This document shows positions 1 through 9,010 of a stretch of DNA of 60,271 bases, piece after piece. Where the stretch lies: contig CALUZH010000005.1 in the NCBI GenBank assembly GCA_944325255.1, forward strand, positions 1-60,271. The letters are read 5' to 3'. Source of the stretch: an uncultured Erysipelotrichaceae bacterium (GTDB taxonomy: Bacteria > Bacillota_I > Bacilli_A > Erysipelotrichales > Erysipelotrichaceae). Under the pieces are notes generated by a model that had not been told where the DNA came from, did not search any database, and worked only from the letters and a program-made list of their open reading frames with translations. Position 1 is the stretch's first letter. Each line of letters begins with the position of its first letter. A program made the position numbers and the translations under genes.

Positions 1-953
1 ATCCAACAAATTGTCGGAAGGGAATTGCTGTAATCGGTATCCAAACGATTTTCCCAATATTTGACCACCCCCGTTGTAACAGCATATTGACCTACAATCA
101 GCAAAATAACCGCAATAGTATATAACCATTTCTTTTTAGATATGATATAAAGTAAAAGATAGATGATTTCGGCAACCAATATTATCAAACTGTTGCTTTT
201 GATAAATACAGCAAAAAGAATAGCTGCCCCTGCCAAAACAAGGTAAGCAATTTTTTCTTTCTGCATAAAAGTAATAAACAAAAAAACCGATAATAAAGCA
301 AATGAATAAGATACAGCATTCCCATAAACAAAGAAAGTATAGAATACTAATTGCATCGATAAAAACATTAAAAGAATTAATGTTGTATTAGCTTTTTCAT
401 TCTTAAAAAGACGCTTGCCTATGCCATAAAGCGAAAAATAACCAATCAAGACCGCAGCCAAGTTAACTAAACGAATATATTTGATTGCCCCTTGTCCAAA
501 GCGATTGGTAAATAACATAAAATAAGATATTAATGTTAAATTATGGGGATAGGTATTAATGTAAGTTCCGTAATCAAAGGGCGAATAATCACCATTCGAT
601 ACGGCCAAAGCCGACCGAAAACAATTCAGTGCATCATCGATTGTCACCAGTTCTTGATAATTGCTGAAGATCCAATAAAGCCCCACTCCCAAACAAGCAA
701 TAAGAAAAAGAATCAGAAAAAGAGTATTGTTAATCTTGAATTTAGCTTTTCGAAGATAAAAATATATTATCCCTAGCAATAAAACTACAAGAATTATATT
801 TACCGGCGTAAGGCCCCATAAATAATGGGCATAATTATTGCCGACATTATACTGTCGCACAGTAAAAAAGATATTGGCCAAAGCATATATCATGACAAAA
901 AAAGTAAAGCAGTATTTTGCGATATTTTTGCCCAGTTTCTCAATAAACATCAT
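1..953 (-). CDS. Polytopic membrane protein, GT39/GT-C-like, partial (runs off left edge)
   Basis: This is an open reading frame on the minus strand that leaves the window before its stop. The start is an ATG-ATG doublet at 953/950 that overlaps the stop of the gene before it (ATGA type), so the pair is translationally coupled. The translation closely parallels the neighbour at 950-2443: both share the N-terminal motif KNIAKYCF, the segment VGLYWIFSNY, and the INTYPHNL stretch after a paired acidic motif (here IDDALNC). Many hydrophobic segments alternate with short loops. The layout is that of GT-C type glycosyltransferases that use lipid-linked sugars at the outer membrane face. The role is inferred from architecture only; no acceptor or donor can be read from the sequence. 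Confidence 0.7.
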   Translation of the reverse strand, partial: MMFIEKLGKNIAKYCFTFFVMIYALANIFFTVRQYNVGNNYAHYLWGLTPVNIILVVLLLGIIYFYLRKAKFKINNTLFLILFLIACLGVGLYWIFSNYQELVTIDDALNCFRSALAVSNGDYSPFDYGTYINTYPHNLTLISYFMLFTNRFGQGAIKYIRLVNLAAVLIGYFSLYGIGKRLFKNEKANTTLILLMFLSMQLVFYTFFVYGNAVSYSFALLSVFLFITFMQKEKIAYLVLAGAAILFAVFIKSNSLIILVAEIIYLLLYIISKKKWLYTIAVILLIVGQYAVTTGVVKYWENRLDTDYSNSLPTICW

Positions 954-2443
954 GCAGCTTCCCCTTCATCTTTTTTCTTGCCGAACAATAATACCAAACC
1001 ATAAGCGGCATATGGCAAAAGATACATAAAGTATTGATAAGTATATATGGCCTTAACTTCCCAAAACATATGGAATAAGAAACCGCCAAAGACAATAACC
1101 CCACCCATTAATTCCAGTAAAGTTATCTTTTTAAATCTTTTGATGATATAAGCTAATAGACCAATAGCTATAACGGTAGATGCAGCATCCCAAATCTGAT
1201 TTAAGGCATCATTGATATTACCGCTTATAACCGATTCATTAAATGGACTTTGCGGTAATTCCCGATATTGAGCAAATGTCTCATATTCCGGATTGGCAAA
1301 AGAAACCAAAAACTTTTGAGCATAGAAACGTGGTATGAGCCAAGGACGCTCTTTAAAAGCCGTTAATACCCCATTGATGAATTCTTTAGCTCTGGTCGCT
1401 GTATATTCGGCAACAAAACCATTGTCATGATGATATACTTCAAATTCATTCATATAGCCGCCGGGATGCCTTTCATCATAATTAAGCCCATAAGCTATCC
1501 AACATATTTTTGGCAAGGCATTGTCATAATTATTGCCGCTGCGATTGGCCCAAAAGGCTGTTATCCCGTTTGTCGTTACTATTTCACCAAAAATTGTCAA
1601 AATAATAAATAGGCTCAACATCCACTTTTTATGGCTTACCATATGAATAAATACATAGATTATCTCTGCAATCAAAATAATCAGGCTGTTGTTTTTTATG
1701 GCAATCGAAAAGACAATGGCAAATCCGGCAATCAATAAATACTGCCACTTTTCCGTTTTTAAATAGCGGATTAAAAAATATATCGATAAAAGAGCGCTGC
1801 TGTAAGAAATAACATTCCCATAGACAAAGAAGGCATAAAATACTAATTGCATTGATAAAAACATCAATATTATCAATACCGTATTAATCTTATCGTTATG
1901 AAAAAGTTCATCAGTGATCTTATATAGTGATATATACGCAATCAAAACAAATATTAAATTAACTAATCTTATAGCCGTTGTGGCATTTTCGCCAAATAAA
2001 CGAGTATAGATCATGAAATAACTTACTAAACTTAAATTATGAGGATAGGTATTGATATAACTTTTATAGCCTAAAGGACCATAATCACCTTGTCCGACCA
2101 GTGTTGCAGCGCGATAACAATTATAAGCATCATCAACTTCAACAAGATAAGGATAATTAGAAAAAATCCAATAGAGCCCGACAATAATACAGGCAAATAT
2201 AAATGTCCCTAATAAATACTTATTATTTATTTTTATCTTCTGCTGTCTCAAAACAAAAGCAATGAGCAATAATAATATTCCAACAATAATGATATGTAAG
2301 AAACTGATGCCAAAATAGTAATTAGCTATATTTTCTCCAACGTTATATTGTCTGACAGTCACCAATATATTGGCTGCAGCATAAAGAAAAATAAAAAATC
2401 CGAAACAATATTTAGCTATATTTTTACTAAATTTTTCTAGCAT
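950..2443 (-). CDS. Polytopic membrane protein, GT39/GT-C-like glycosyltransferase candidate
   Basis: About 497 residues with roughly 10 or more membrane spans. I chose the ATG at 2443 because a GGAGGGGG ribosome site sits six bases upstream and the N-terminus (MLEKFSKNIAKY) then lines up with the paralogue downstream; the longer frame begins with a TTG at 2461. A conserved acidic pair (EVDDAYNCYR, near residue 105) lies in the first outer loop, where GT-C enzymes carry their catalytic or metal-binding acidic residues. The next gene is a tandem paralogue starting inside its stop codon. The likely role is transfer of a sugar or other group from a lipid carrier to an envelope polymer; this is inference from fold pattern and neighbours, and a non-enzymatic membrane protein remains possible. 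Confidence 0.7.
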   Translation of the reverse strand: MLEKFSKNIAKYCFGFFIFLYAAANILVTVRQYNVGENIANYYFGISFLHIIIVGILLLLIAFVLRQQKIKINNKYLLGTFIFACIIVGLYWIFSNYPYLVEVDDAYNCYRAATLVGQGDYGPLGYKSYINTYPHNLSLVSYFMIYTRLFGENATTAIRLVNLIFVLIAYISLYKITDELFHNDKINTVLIILMFLSMQLVFYAFFVYGNVISYSSALLSIYFLIRYLKTEKWQYLLIAGFAIVFSIAIKNNSLIILIAEIIYVFIHMVSHKKWMLSLFIILTIFGEIVTTNGITAFWANRSGNNYDNALPKICWIAYGLNYDERHPGGYMNEFEVYHHDNGFVAEYTATRAKEFINGVLTAFKERPWLIPRFYAQKFLVSFANPEYETFAQYRELPQSPFNESVISGNINDALNQIWDAASTVIAIGLLAYIIKRFKKITLLELMGGVIVFGGFLFHMFWEVKAIYTYQYFMYLLPYAAYGLVLLFGKKKDEGEAA

Positions 2444-2610
2444 TGTTCCCCCTCCGGGCAAAAGTCTACATGTTTAATCTTAATTTTGTACTTAATTGAA
2501 ATATAAATCATAATTTCCCACAAAAACTTCCAGCAAAATCTAATTTATCAATCTGCATCAATTAAAATTAATAATGCTCAAATAAAAGTATATCTGACTT
2601 ATAGATTAAA

Positions 2611-4854
2611 TCAAATTCGAATCTTTCTTCTAGCATCGATAAAAATCAAAACCGACAAACCTGCGAAGCCTATAACGCTTATCAATATCCCATGCTTTAG
2701 TCCGGGCGTTCCATAGTAAAAAGATAATTCTTGGTCGTCTTCGTCAATAATCACTCCCAGAAATCCGCCTTGAACATTAAGCGTTTTAAGTTTTTCTCCA
2801 TATTGATTAATCACATTCCATCCCTCGCTATAAGGGATCGCAACAAATAAGACACATTCATCTTTAACTTTTATATTTCCTTTAAAGTATTGACGATTAT
2901 ATTCAATTACATCCAGTTGTTCTTTTTCGATTGAGGCAGACTTCGATAGCAGTTTTAAGTCATCAGATTCAATATATAGTTTATTATTCCAATCATCTAC
3001 ATCTTCAATATTGTCAACATAGGTTGAATATGTATGTCCTATACTATTGAAATCGTCAACTAGATAAACAGAAATATTATCCAAATTAAAAGAGAATTCT
3101 CCGTTTAGCTCTGTAATTATTTCATTTTCTTCAACTGAACCCACAAATTTAACGCCTAACATTCGTAACAATTCTGGTTGATTAATGTCTATAATCCAAC
3201 TATCAAAACCGTTAGTATCCAAAAAAGGGCGAACGGTGGCATCATAGGTGCTGTCATAAGTTGCGGTAGTTCGATAATCATAAAGCATTGATGCATTTAA
3301 ATTCAAATTGCTAAAAGGACGTACTGAATCCGTATCAAAATAATATCGAAAAAGAGCCGTTTCATCAGTTTGCTCATGATATATTAGATAATTTTCATCA
3401 AAAGCTTTTTCACTTAATTGATAAGCATTTTTGCCCGCGACCATCAAAACAATATATAATCCTAAGTTCACAAAAACTGTAACTAAAACAGCATTTAATT
3501 TTGCATTATGTAATAAATAATCATAGAGAAATATCGGTAATATTGCACTTAAAAGCACAAAAATACTTACCATATAATAATTTATATCTAACTTATAAAC
3601 TATGGTGTATAAAACCAAAATAAACACGTATGCTATTGCTGCATACAGCATTTCTCGCCAATACAATTTATCATAGCTATATTTATCAATTGCATAAGAA
3701 CTGGCAATAATGGCAAAAAACATTAATAAGAAAGTCCAGCGTAACGTCGGCTCGCTAAAACCGTGGACCAACATATTCAATGGTCGAATCAAGGTAAAAC
3801 TTAAAATGATGCCAAAAGAAATCAAAAATAACCTTTTTTCTTTACTATTGCCCCTTTTTATTAAATGGACAATGCCCAGTAGCACTAATCCCGTTGCAAA
3901 AATGCCGAACTCTTGCGAAAAATGTTCATTGGTGTAGAAAAGGTATGGAGGATTATCACTGCGAAAGTTAAAAGCCGGAGATATTATACTAAAAAGAAAG
4001 CTAACTACTGTTCTAAAATTCCATAACAGGCTTCCGTAATCAAATGAAGCAACTCGCGGATTGGAAAATAAAAAGTAAATGAGCGGAAGTATGACGAAAC
4101 CGCACAATACTATTCCCACCAAATAAGAAAAAATTAACGGTAACGATTTTAATAAAACAAGCTTTATTCTTATATTTTCCTTTAACTTGTAGCTGAAAAT
4201 AAAATAAAGTATCAAAAACAAACTGCATGAATACATTAATTCGTAATTCTGCAAAAAGAGCAATGCAACAATTATTGCAAATAGACTTTTTTTATTGTCC
4301 TGAATATACTTTTCAACCCCGTAAAATAACAAAGGCAGTAAACAATAAAAGCGGTGAAACATATAGGTACCTGCATACATCATCGCAAAACCCGATAAAG
4401 CATAGATGATGGCAAATATATCTATTATTTTTTTATTTTTAATACCGAATTTTTTAAGATATATTATCATCGTTAAACCTGATATAACCGTACAAAAAAT
4501 AGTTTCAATGCTCAATAACATGTCCATATCGGGCATTTCATTGCCGCATAAAGCCATTATTATAAATAATGGGGTCAAAAAGAAATCACCGACACAGTAA
4601 AGTATTTTTGATGCAAAGAAATCAGTTCCCAAAAAAGTATTCCATGAATAAAAAGACGGGAATCCGTTACTTATGCTTTCGGTAATAACCCGATACCATT
4701 CGGTGTAAAAGATATTATGTTGAAAAGCCTGGTCATTATACCAGGCAAATGTTTCACTGCAAAAAATTGGCCCACCAAATACAATTAATCCAAAAATAAG
4801 CAAAATTATACTGACAAGTCCATATTCTTTTATTAATAACTTTAGTCTATTCAT
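2611..4854 (-). CDS. YfhO family membrane protein
   Basis: About 747 residues, mostly hydrophobic, with a final soluble outer domain (roughly the last 200 residues) and one last membrane span near the C-terminus. The N-terminal outer loop has the YfhO-type sequence around FPSFYSWNTFLGTDFF, followed by successive spans. YfhO proteins of Bacillota are large GT-C-like membrane proteins implicated in glycosylation of lipoteichoic acid. Several in-frame starts exist; ATG 4854 is preferred because it overlaps the upstream stop by eight bases (ATGAATAG), which suggests coupled translation, whereas the longest frame begins with TTG at 4917. No strong ribosome site is visible at any of them. It follows the 666-residue membrane gene in the same transcript. 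Confidence 0.8.
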   Translation of the reverse strand: MNRLKLLIKEYGLVSIILLIFGLIVFGGPIFCSETFAWYNDQAFQHNIFYTEWYRVITESISNGFPSFYSWNTFLGTDFFASKILYCVGDFFLTPLFIIMALCGNEMPDMDMLLSIETIFCTVISGLTMIIYLKKFGIKNKKIIDIFAIIYALSGFAMMYAGTYMFHRFYCLLPLLFYGVEKYIQDNKKSLFAIIVALLFLQNYELMYSCSLFLILYFIFSYKLKENIRIKLVLLKSLPLIFSYLVGIVLCGFVILPLIYFLFSNPRVASFDYGSLLWNFRTVVSFLFSIISPAFNFRSDNPPYLFYTNEHFSQEFGIFATGLVLLGIVHLIKRGNSKEKRLFLISFGIILSFTLIRPLNMLVHGFSEPTLRWTFLLMFFAIIASSYAIDKYSYDKLYWREMLYAAIAYVFILVLYTIVYKLDINYYMVSIFVLLSAILPIFLYDYLLHNAKLNAVLVTVFVNLGLYIVLMVAGKNAYQLSEKAFDENYLIYHEQTDETALFRYYFDTDSVRPFSNLNLNASMLYDYRTTATYDSTYDATVRPFLDTNGFDSWIIDINQPELLRMLGVKFVGSVEENEIITELNGEFSFNLDNISVYLVDDFNSIGHTYSTYVDNIEDVDDWNNKLYIESDDLKLLSKSASIEKEQLDVIEYNRQYFKGNIKVKDECVLFVAIPYSEGWNVINQYGEKLKTLNVQGGFLGVIIDEDDQELSFYYGTPGLKHGILISVIGFAGLSVLIFIDARRKIRI

Positions 4855-6847
4855 ATTGGTACGCATATACGGCAAAATTGTCGTTTTGATAGATTGGATA
4901 ACTTCCGCATTCATCAATCAAATATGTTATGGAATAGTATGTGTCACTATCTTCATCATAATATACAGCGTTTTTATCTTGAACAATTAATTCATATCTA
5001 TTGTTGGATATATATTCGCACATTTTATCATATTGCGGATTTTCGGGTGCATAAGGATCGTTATAATAGTCAGCAGGGTAAAATACCTTATACAACTCCC
5101 ATTCGTCTGAAATGCCGTTAAATGACTTATTCCGGCCATATAGTGTTTTAGTCCATGGAACTTCGGTATGAATCTGCAGGATCGATGATATTGTTTTAAT
5201 ATTGCCGGTCTTGTTATTACTTAAGACATAATCTTTAACAAAGCGAATTGTATCAGCTTCATCATTTGTCATTCGCAATATTTCATTATAATCATCAGAT
5301 TTTTTAAAACTGTCGTTTGGATGATACAGATATTGTTTATAACCACTATAAGCACTTAATACAATTAATGAAGCATAACTCAAAATACTTAAGTATTCAT
5401 TTTTGATACACTCCATGTTCTTAATACCGGTAAAAAGAATAAAATAATTAATAACGATGTCATAATTACGATAAAAAACAATCATGTATTGATTTTGAAT
5501 CGGGGCGGCAAAAGGATTAAAAAATATCAAAGCAATCCCCATCAGACTTTTGTACAAACAATTCCCTCGATTAGGGATGTATGCAAATAGAATTAAAACC
5601 AAATATACAACATTAGCGCTTAAACGCCATAGTGTACTATTGTCGGTATAATCCCATGTCATATCGGACCAGCCGGATAAATTATTTAAAAAGGCATCAA
5701 AATCAAATAAATTATGGGTTATATTAAAACTTAAACCCAATAATAATAAAGCAATTAACCATGGTACAATCTTTTTTAATCTTAGTTTCTCGCTCACAAA
5801 AATAATTAATTTTGGATATAAACTTAAAACTATCAATATTAATAAAGCACTTATTGTTAGAAAAACATTGTCTTTTAATGTAAAAACCAGATTTGCCATC
5901 GGCAAAGATAAACCAATCAAATATGACCTAATAAGATCTTCGTTGTCCTTAAAGTATATCCATAAGCCAAAATTCATTATCAAAGCCAAAGTGGTATTGC
6001 TGCTGGCACAGGCACAATTAGCCCATGTCAATAAGATAAATATGAATAAGATATTTTTTTCTCTAAGTTCGTCATAATCAAGTAAATAGATTAAAGAATA
6101 ACTAACTAAAATCATCCTAAAAGAATTGCCTAAATATGCCTGCTCGCTATTCCAATAAAAATTACCCATAAATAAGAGTATGAAGAGAGCAATTAATAAG
6201 TAGCTCCTTTTTTTGCTTATTCTAAAATATGAAATGAAATTTAAAATCATTTCGCTAAATAAAACATAAAGGATAATACTGTACATCCAGGTATGTTGGG
6301 TGAAATAAAAGAAATCAATATGCAGTTTACTGCAAATACCATTCATCAAATAATATAGGACAGCAGCCAAATTATAATATCCTTGCAAAGCATAGGTATT
6401 TTGGCTACCGCTGAAACCATTCATATATTCAGTAGTATTTAAGCCGTTTGAATAAATGTTGCCGGTTATTAAATTAGTATAGTTAATGGTATCGTACTGG
6501 CTTAATGAACCAATGGTACTTCTTGACGCAAAATAAATTTGTATAAAAACAAGTATTAAAATGAGTACAATATGCCCCAAAGAATACTCCAGTTTTATTT
6601 CTTTTCGACAGTGAAAAATAAATATTAGAATTAATAAGAAATATATCAGTGAGACTATTAAAAAATAAACGAATCTTGTATGAAGCAGGACAAAAGGAAA
6701 ACCGATTGCATAATATATACCAATAAAAGTACCAAAACCAATAATAATATTTGATTTAAATTTCCGTATATTTAATTTTGAGCAAACGGCCTGACCAAGC
6801 AATTCAAATAGAATTACTAAAACTATAGGGAGAACGAAATATTGCAT
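4847..6847 (-). CDS. Large polytopic membrane protein (DUF6077-like, function unknown)
   Basis: 666 residues with about a dozen or more hydrophobic spans and a soluble C-terminal domain (about residues 525-666) rich in Tyr and Asp. The first loop has SLSQYDTINYTNLITGNIY and the middle has a WSGWSDMTWDYTDN motif; both recur in the paralogue at 9007-11027, so they are probably functional. I tentatively place it in the DUF6077 group from memory of similar proteins; no reaction is established. It starts the leftward transcript that continues into the YfhO gene. Its ATG lies only nine bases after a strong extended -10 box, so the mRNA is nearly leaderless. Confidence 0.7.
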   Translation of the reverse strand: MQYFVLPIVLVILFELLGQAVCSKLNIRKFKSNIIIGFGTFIGIYYAIGFPFVLLHTRFVYFLIVSLIYFLLILIFIFHCRKEIKLEYSLGHIVLILILVFIQIYFASRSTIGSLSQYDTINYTNLITGNIYSNGLNTTEYMNGFSGSQNTYALQGYYNLAAVLYYLMNGICSKLHIDFFYFTQHTWMYSIILYVLFSEMILNFISYFRISKKRSYLLIALFILLFMGNFYWNSEQAYLGNSFRMILVSYSLIYLLDYDELREKNILFIFILLTWANCACASSNTTLALIMNFGLWIYFKDNEDLIRSYLIGLSLPMANLVFTLKDNVFLTISALLILIVLSLYPKLIIFVSEKLRLKKIVPWLIALLLLGLSFNITHNLFDFDAFLNNLSGWSDMTWDYTDNSTLWRLSANVVYLVLILFAYIPNRGNCLYKSLMGIALIFFNPFAAPIQNQYMIVFYRNYDIVINYFILFTGIKNMECIKNEYLSILSYASLIVLSAYSGYKQYLYHPNDSFKKSDDYNEILRMTNDEADTIRFVKDYVLSNNKTGNIKTISSILQIHTEVPWTKTLYGRNKSFNGISDEWELYKVFYPADYYNDPYAPENPQYDKMCEYISNNRYELIVQDKNAVYYDEDSDTYYSITYLIDECGSYPIYQNDNFAVYAYQYE

Positions 6848-6856
6848 ATCGCATTA

Positions 6857-6865
6857 ATTATATCA
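6857..6865 (-). promoter_or_regulatory. Extended -10 promoter element (TGATATAAT)
   Basis: Read on the minus strand, TGATATAAT is a full extended -10 box. The ATG of the 666-residue membrane gene begins nine bases further on, so transcription would start about two or three bases before the start codon. A weak -35 match (GTTAAA) lies 17 bases upstream. The same arrangement precedes the paralogue at 11027. Confidence 0.6.
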
Positions 6866-6918
6866 CCCGAATATAGGGCTTTAACGCTATTTTTCTTTAT
6901 TCAAACATTTATATTTTA

Positions 6919-6924
6919 TATACT
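6919..6924 (+). promoter_or_regulatory. -10 box (TATACT), near-leaderless rightward promoter
   Basis: TATACT lies six bases before the ATG at 6931, and no ribosome binding site precedes that ATG. Transcription would start at or next to the A of the start codon. It is divergent from the leftward promoter at 6857-6865. Confidence 0.45.
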
Positions 6925-6930
6925 AAAGTC

Positions 6931-8655
6931 ATGAATACTAACAAACATAAACTCCTTAATTTGTTTTTTATCAGCCTTCTTATAACCATGGTTGCAATGA
7001 TACCGATCTATGGAAATAGTATCTTTAATGGGCAAGATTTGACTTTTCATTTAAGCCGCATCGATGGCCTTTGGTCTTGCATCCAAGACCGTCAATTGCC
7101 ATTTGCTATTTATCCGTTCAAAAATTACAGTTACGGTTACGCTTCACCGTTATTTTATTGCGATATATTTTTGATTCTTCCTGCTGTCTTATATCGTCTT
7201 GGTGTTCCTCTGGTGCTTTCTTATAAAATACTTATCTTTATCATTACGCTCGTCGGCTGTTTTGGAATGTGCTACGCTGGTTTTTATATTTTCAAAAAAT
7301 ATAGACTGGCCACCATATCGACTATGCTTTGGGCATTTTCTTCATATCGTATTTTAGACTTATTCATTCGCAGCGCCCTTGGTGAAGCGATGGCCTTAAG
7401 TGTCTTGCCGTTTCTCATGCTGGCCTTATATCAATATTTCGTAGAGGAAAAAAATAATTTCTTATTCTTAGGCATCAGCTTTGCTGCCTTATTATTCTGC
7501 CATAATATCAGTTTTGTTATGGCGGTAGCTTTTTTTGCTGTCTTATTGATTATTTATTCCCCTAAGATTTGGCATAAAGTACATATGCTAAAAACACTTG
7601 CTTTAGCTTTTTTGATCGGCATAGGCTTATCGGCTTTTTATCTGTTGCCAATGATTGAACAGCTATTTAGCCAATCTTTTACAATGCAAACAACCTTAGG
7701 GACAATGCTCGAAAAAGGGATGCCTTTTTCAAGGTTTTTCGAAGATTTTATAATACAAAATTTAAAATCGGATATTTCTCATCCGCTTAATTATCTATTC
7801 ACTCCGGGATTATTGAGCATAATGTTTTTGCCACTACCATTATTTATTAAAAACCCTTTTAGATCTCAAGCCGGATTCTTTAAAATTTTAGCTATAATAT
7901 CTATCGTTTTAGTATTGTTTACTAGTGATTATTTTAATTTTATAAACCAGCTTCCGATCTTTAGTTTCTTACAGTTTCCATGGCGAGTTTTTACTATAAC
8001 CACAATCTTATCTCCTGTTTTCTTTTCTTACTTTATTTTTAATATCACCAATATTAATTTTAAAAGAATTACCGTATCAGCAACTTCTCTATTTTTAGTA
8101 ATCAATACTTTTTTTGTCTATAAAACCATTGTCTTATGTTCTGAAGTTATACCAAATGGTGAATCAAATGAAAATCTTTTTGCTGAGCAAATATATAAGC
8201 CTTATGGAAAAGGCGTTTACTATAATATTTCTGAATTAGGCGGAGGAGAATATCTGCCGGATACCTATGGCTTTGATTATCGCGAAATGGGATCTTGTAT
8301 TGCTTTTCCAAATTATGAAGCTGCCATCTGTGATTATTATCGCAACGGTTCTAAAATAGAATTTACCAGTAATTTCCCATATGCAGAAGATTTGCTTATG
8401 CCATTGACATATTATAAAGGATATAAGGCATACGAAGTCGATGAAGATAATAACATAATAAAAGAAATTCCTGTATTTTCTGAAAAATACAGCAAGCGTG
8501 TAACTATAAATTCTCAAGAAGGCCTTCACCATTATTCAGTTAGGTATGATGGTACATTTGTCCAAAAGATGTCCTTAGCCATTTCATCACTAACTTTTGC
8601 AACTATCATCTTTATCACCATAAAACATCTTCATCCAAGACCGAAGGAGCAATAA
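6931..8655 (+). CDS. Polytopic membrane protein with PTPS-related-type domain
   Basis: 574 residues with multiple membrane spans, a C-terminal outer domain (about residues 415-550) and a last span at the end. The N-terminal outer loop contains NGQDLTFHLSRIDGLW and the YASPLFYCDIF segment, the pattern of the membrane family Pfam calls '6-pyruvoyl-tetrahydropterin synthase related'. Despite that name the family consists of GT-C-like envelope proteins, not pterin enzymes. It is divergent from the leftward membrane operon and has no visible ribosome site. It is followed directly, without spacing, by the relic at 8656-9010. A role in envelope glycosylation is inferred from family resemblance and neighbours. 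Confidence 0.65.
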   Translation: MNTNKHKLLNLFFISLLITMVAMIPIYGNSIFNGQDLTFHLSRIDGLWSCIQDRQLPFAIYPFKNYSYGYASPLFYCDIFLILPAVLYRLGVPLVLSYKILIFIITLVGCFGMCYAGFYIFKKYRLATISTMLWAFSSYRILDLFIRSALGEAMALSVLPFLMLALYQYFVEEKNNFLFLGISFAALLFCHNISFVMAVAFFAVLLIIYSPKIWHKVHMLKTLALAFLIGIGLSAFYLLPMIEQLFSQSFTMQTTLGTMLEKGMPFSRFFEDFIIQNLKSDISHPLNYLFTPGLLSIMFLPLPLFIKNPFRSQAGFFKILAIISIVLVLFTSDYFNFINQLPIFSFLQFPWRVFTITTILSPVFFSYFIFNITNINFKRITVSATSLFLVINTFFVYKTIVLCSEVIPNGESNENLFAEQIYKPYGKGVYYNISELGGGEYLPDTYGFDYREMGSCIAFPNYEAAICDYYRNGSKIEFTSNFPYAEDLLMPLTYYKGYKAYEVDEDNNIIKEIPVFSEKYSKRVTINSQEGLHHYSVRYDGTFVQKMSLAISSLTFATIIFITIKHLHPRPKEQ

Positions 8656-9010
8656 ATGTCTATTATAATCCATCATTTATTCTTTACATCTTTCGCCATC
8701 ACTATCGCTGTAGCTCTCAACAAAAAATTTGATAAGATATTACCATTTAGTTTTATCATATCGACTTTTGTTTTTTGCTTCAGTGAATGTAAAAAAACAC
8801 TGTCCAGAATAGATAAATTTACCATATGATGAATGACAAGGTTTTTGCTTTGAATATAAGCGTATCTGCTTATACAGACAATGGAGAATTCTATGAAAGT
8901 AACTGATTGCATAAATAAAAGAATATCTTTTTAACAATCGTTTATATGCTGTCAACGACGATGCTTCATTAACATTGGTGCCATGGAATCCCGGCCCTTT
9001 TAATAACTAG
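8656..9010 (+). pseudogene. Relic of a membrane-protein gene (N- and C-terminal scraps)
   Basis: An ATG directly after the upstream stop, with GGAG seven bases before it, opens 57 codons of a hydrophobic N-terminus (MSIIIHHLFFTSF onward) ending in TGA at 8827-8829. Further coding-like scraps follow on the same strand: from 8835 a stretch beginning DKVFALNISVSAY, and from 8933 a C-terminus ending in VPWNPGPFNN before TAG at 9008. The pieces are in different frames with missing middles, so this looks like a gene eroded by deletions. The ribosome site suggests it was once co-translated with the 574-residue protein. Family unknown. Confidence 0.5.

Noticed and set aside
8236-8955. Minus-strand ORFs of 71-98 codons across the end of the 574-residue gene and the relic
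   Set aside because: The plus strand is clearly the coding or formerly coding strand; the minus ORFs lack family features.
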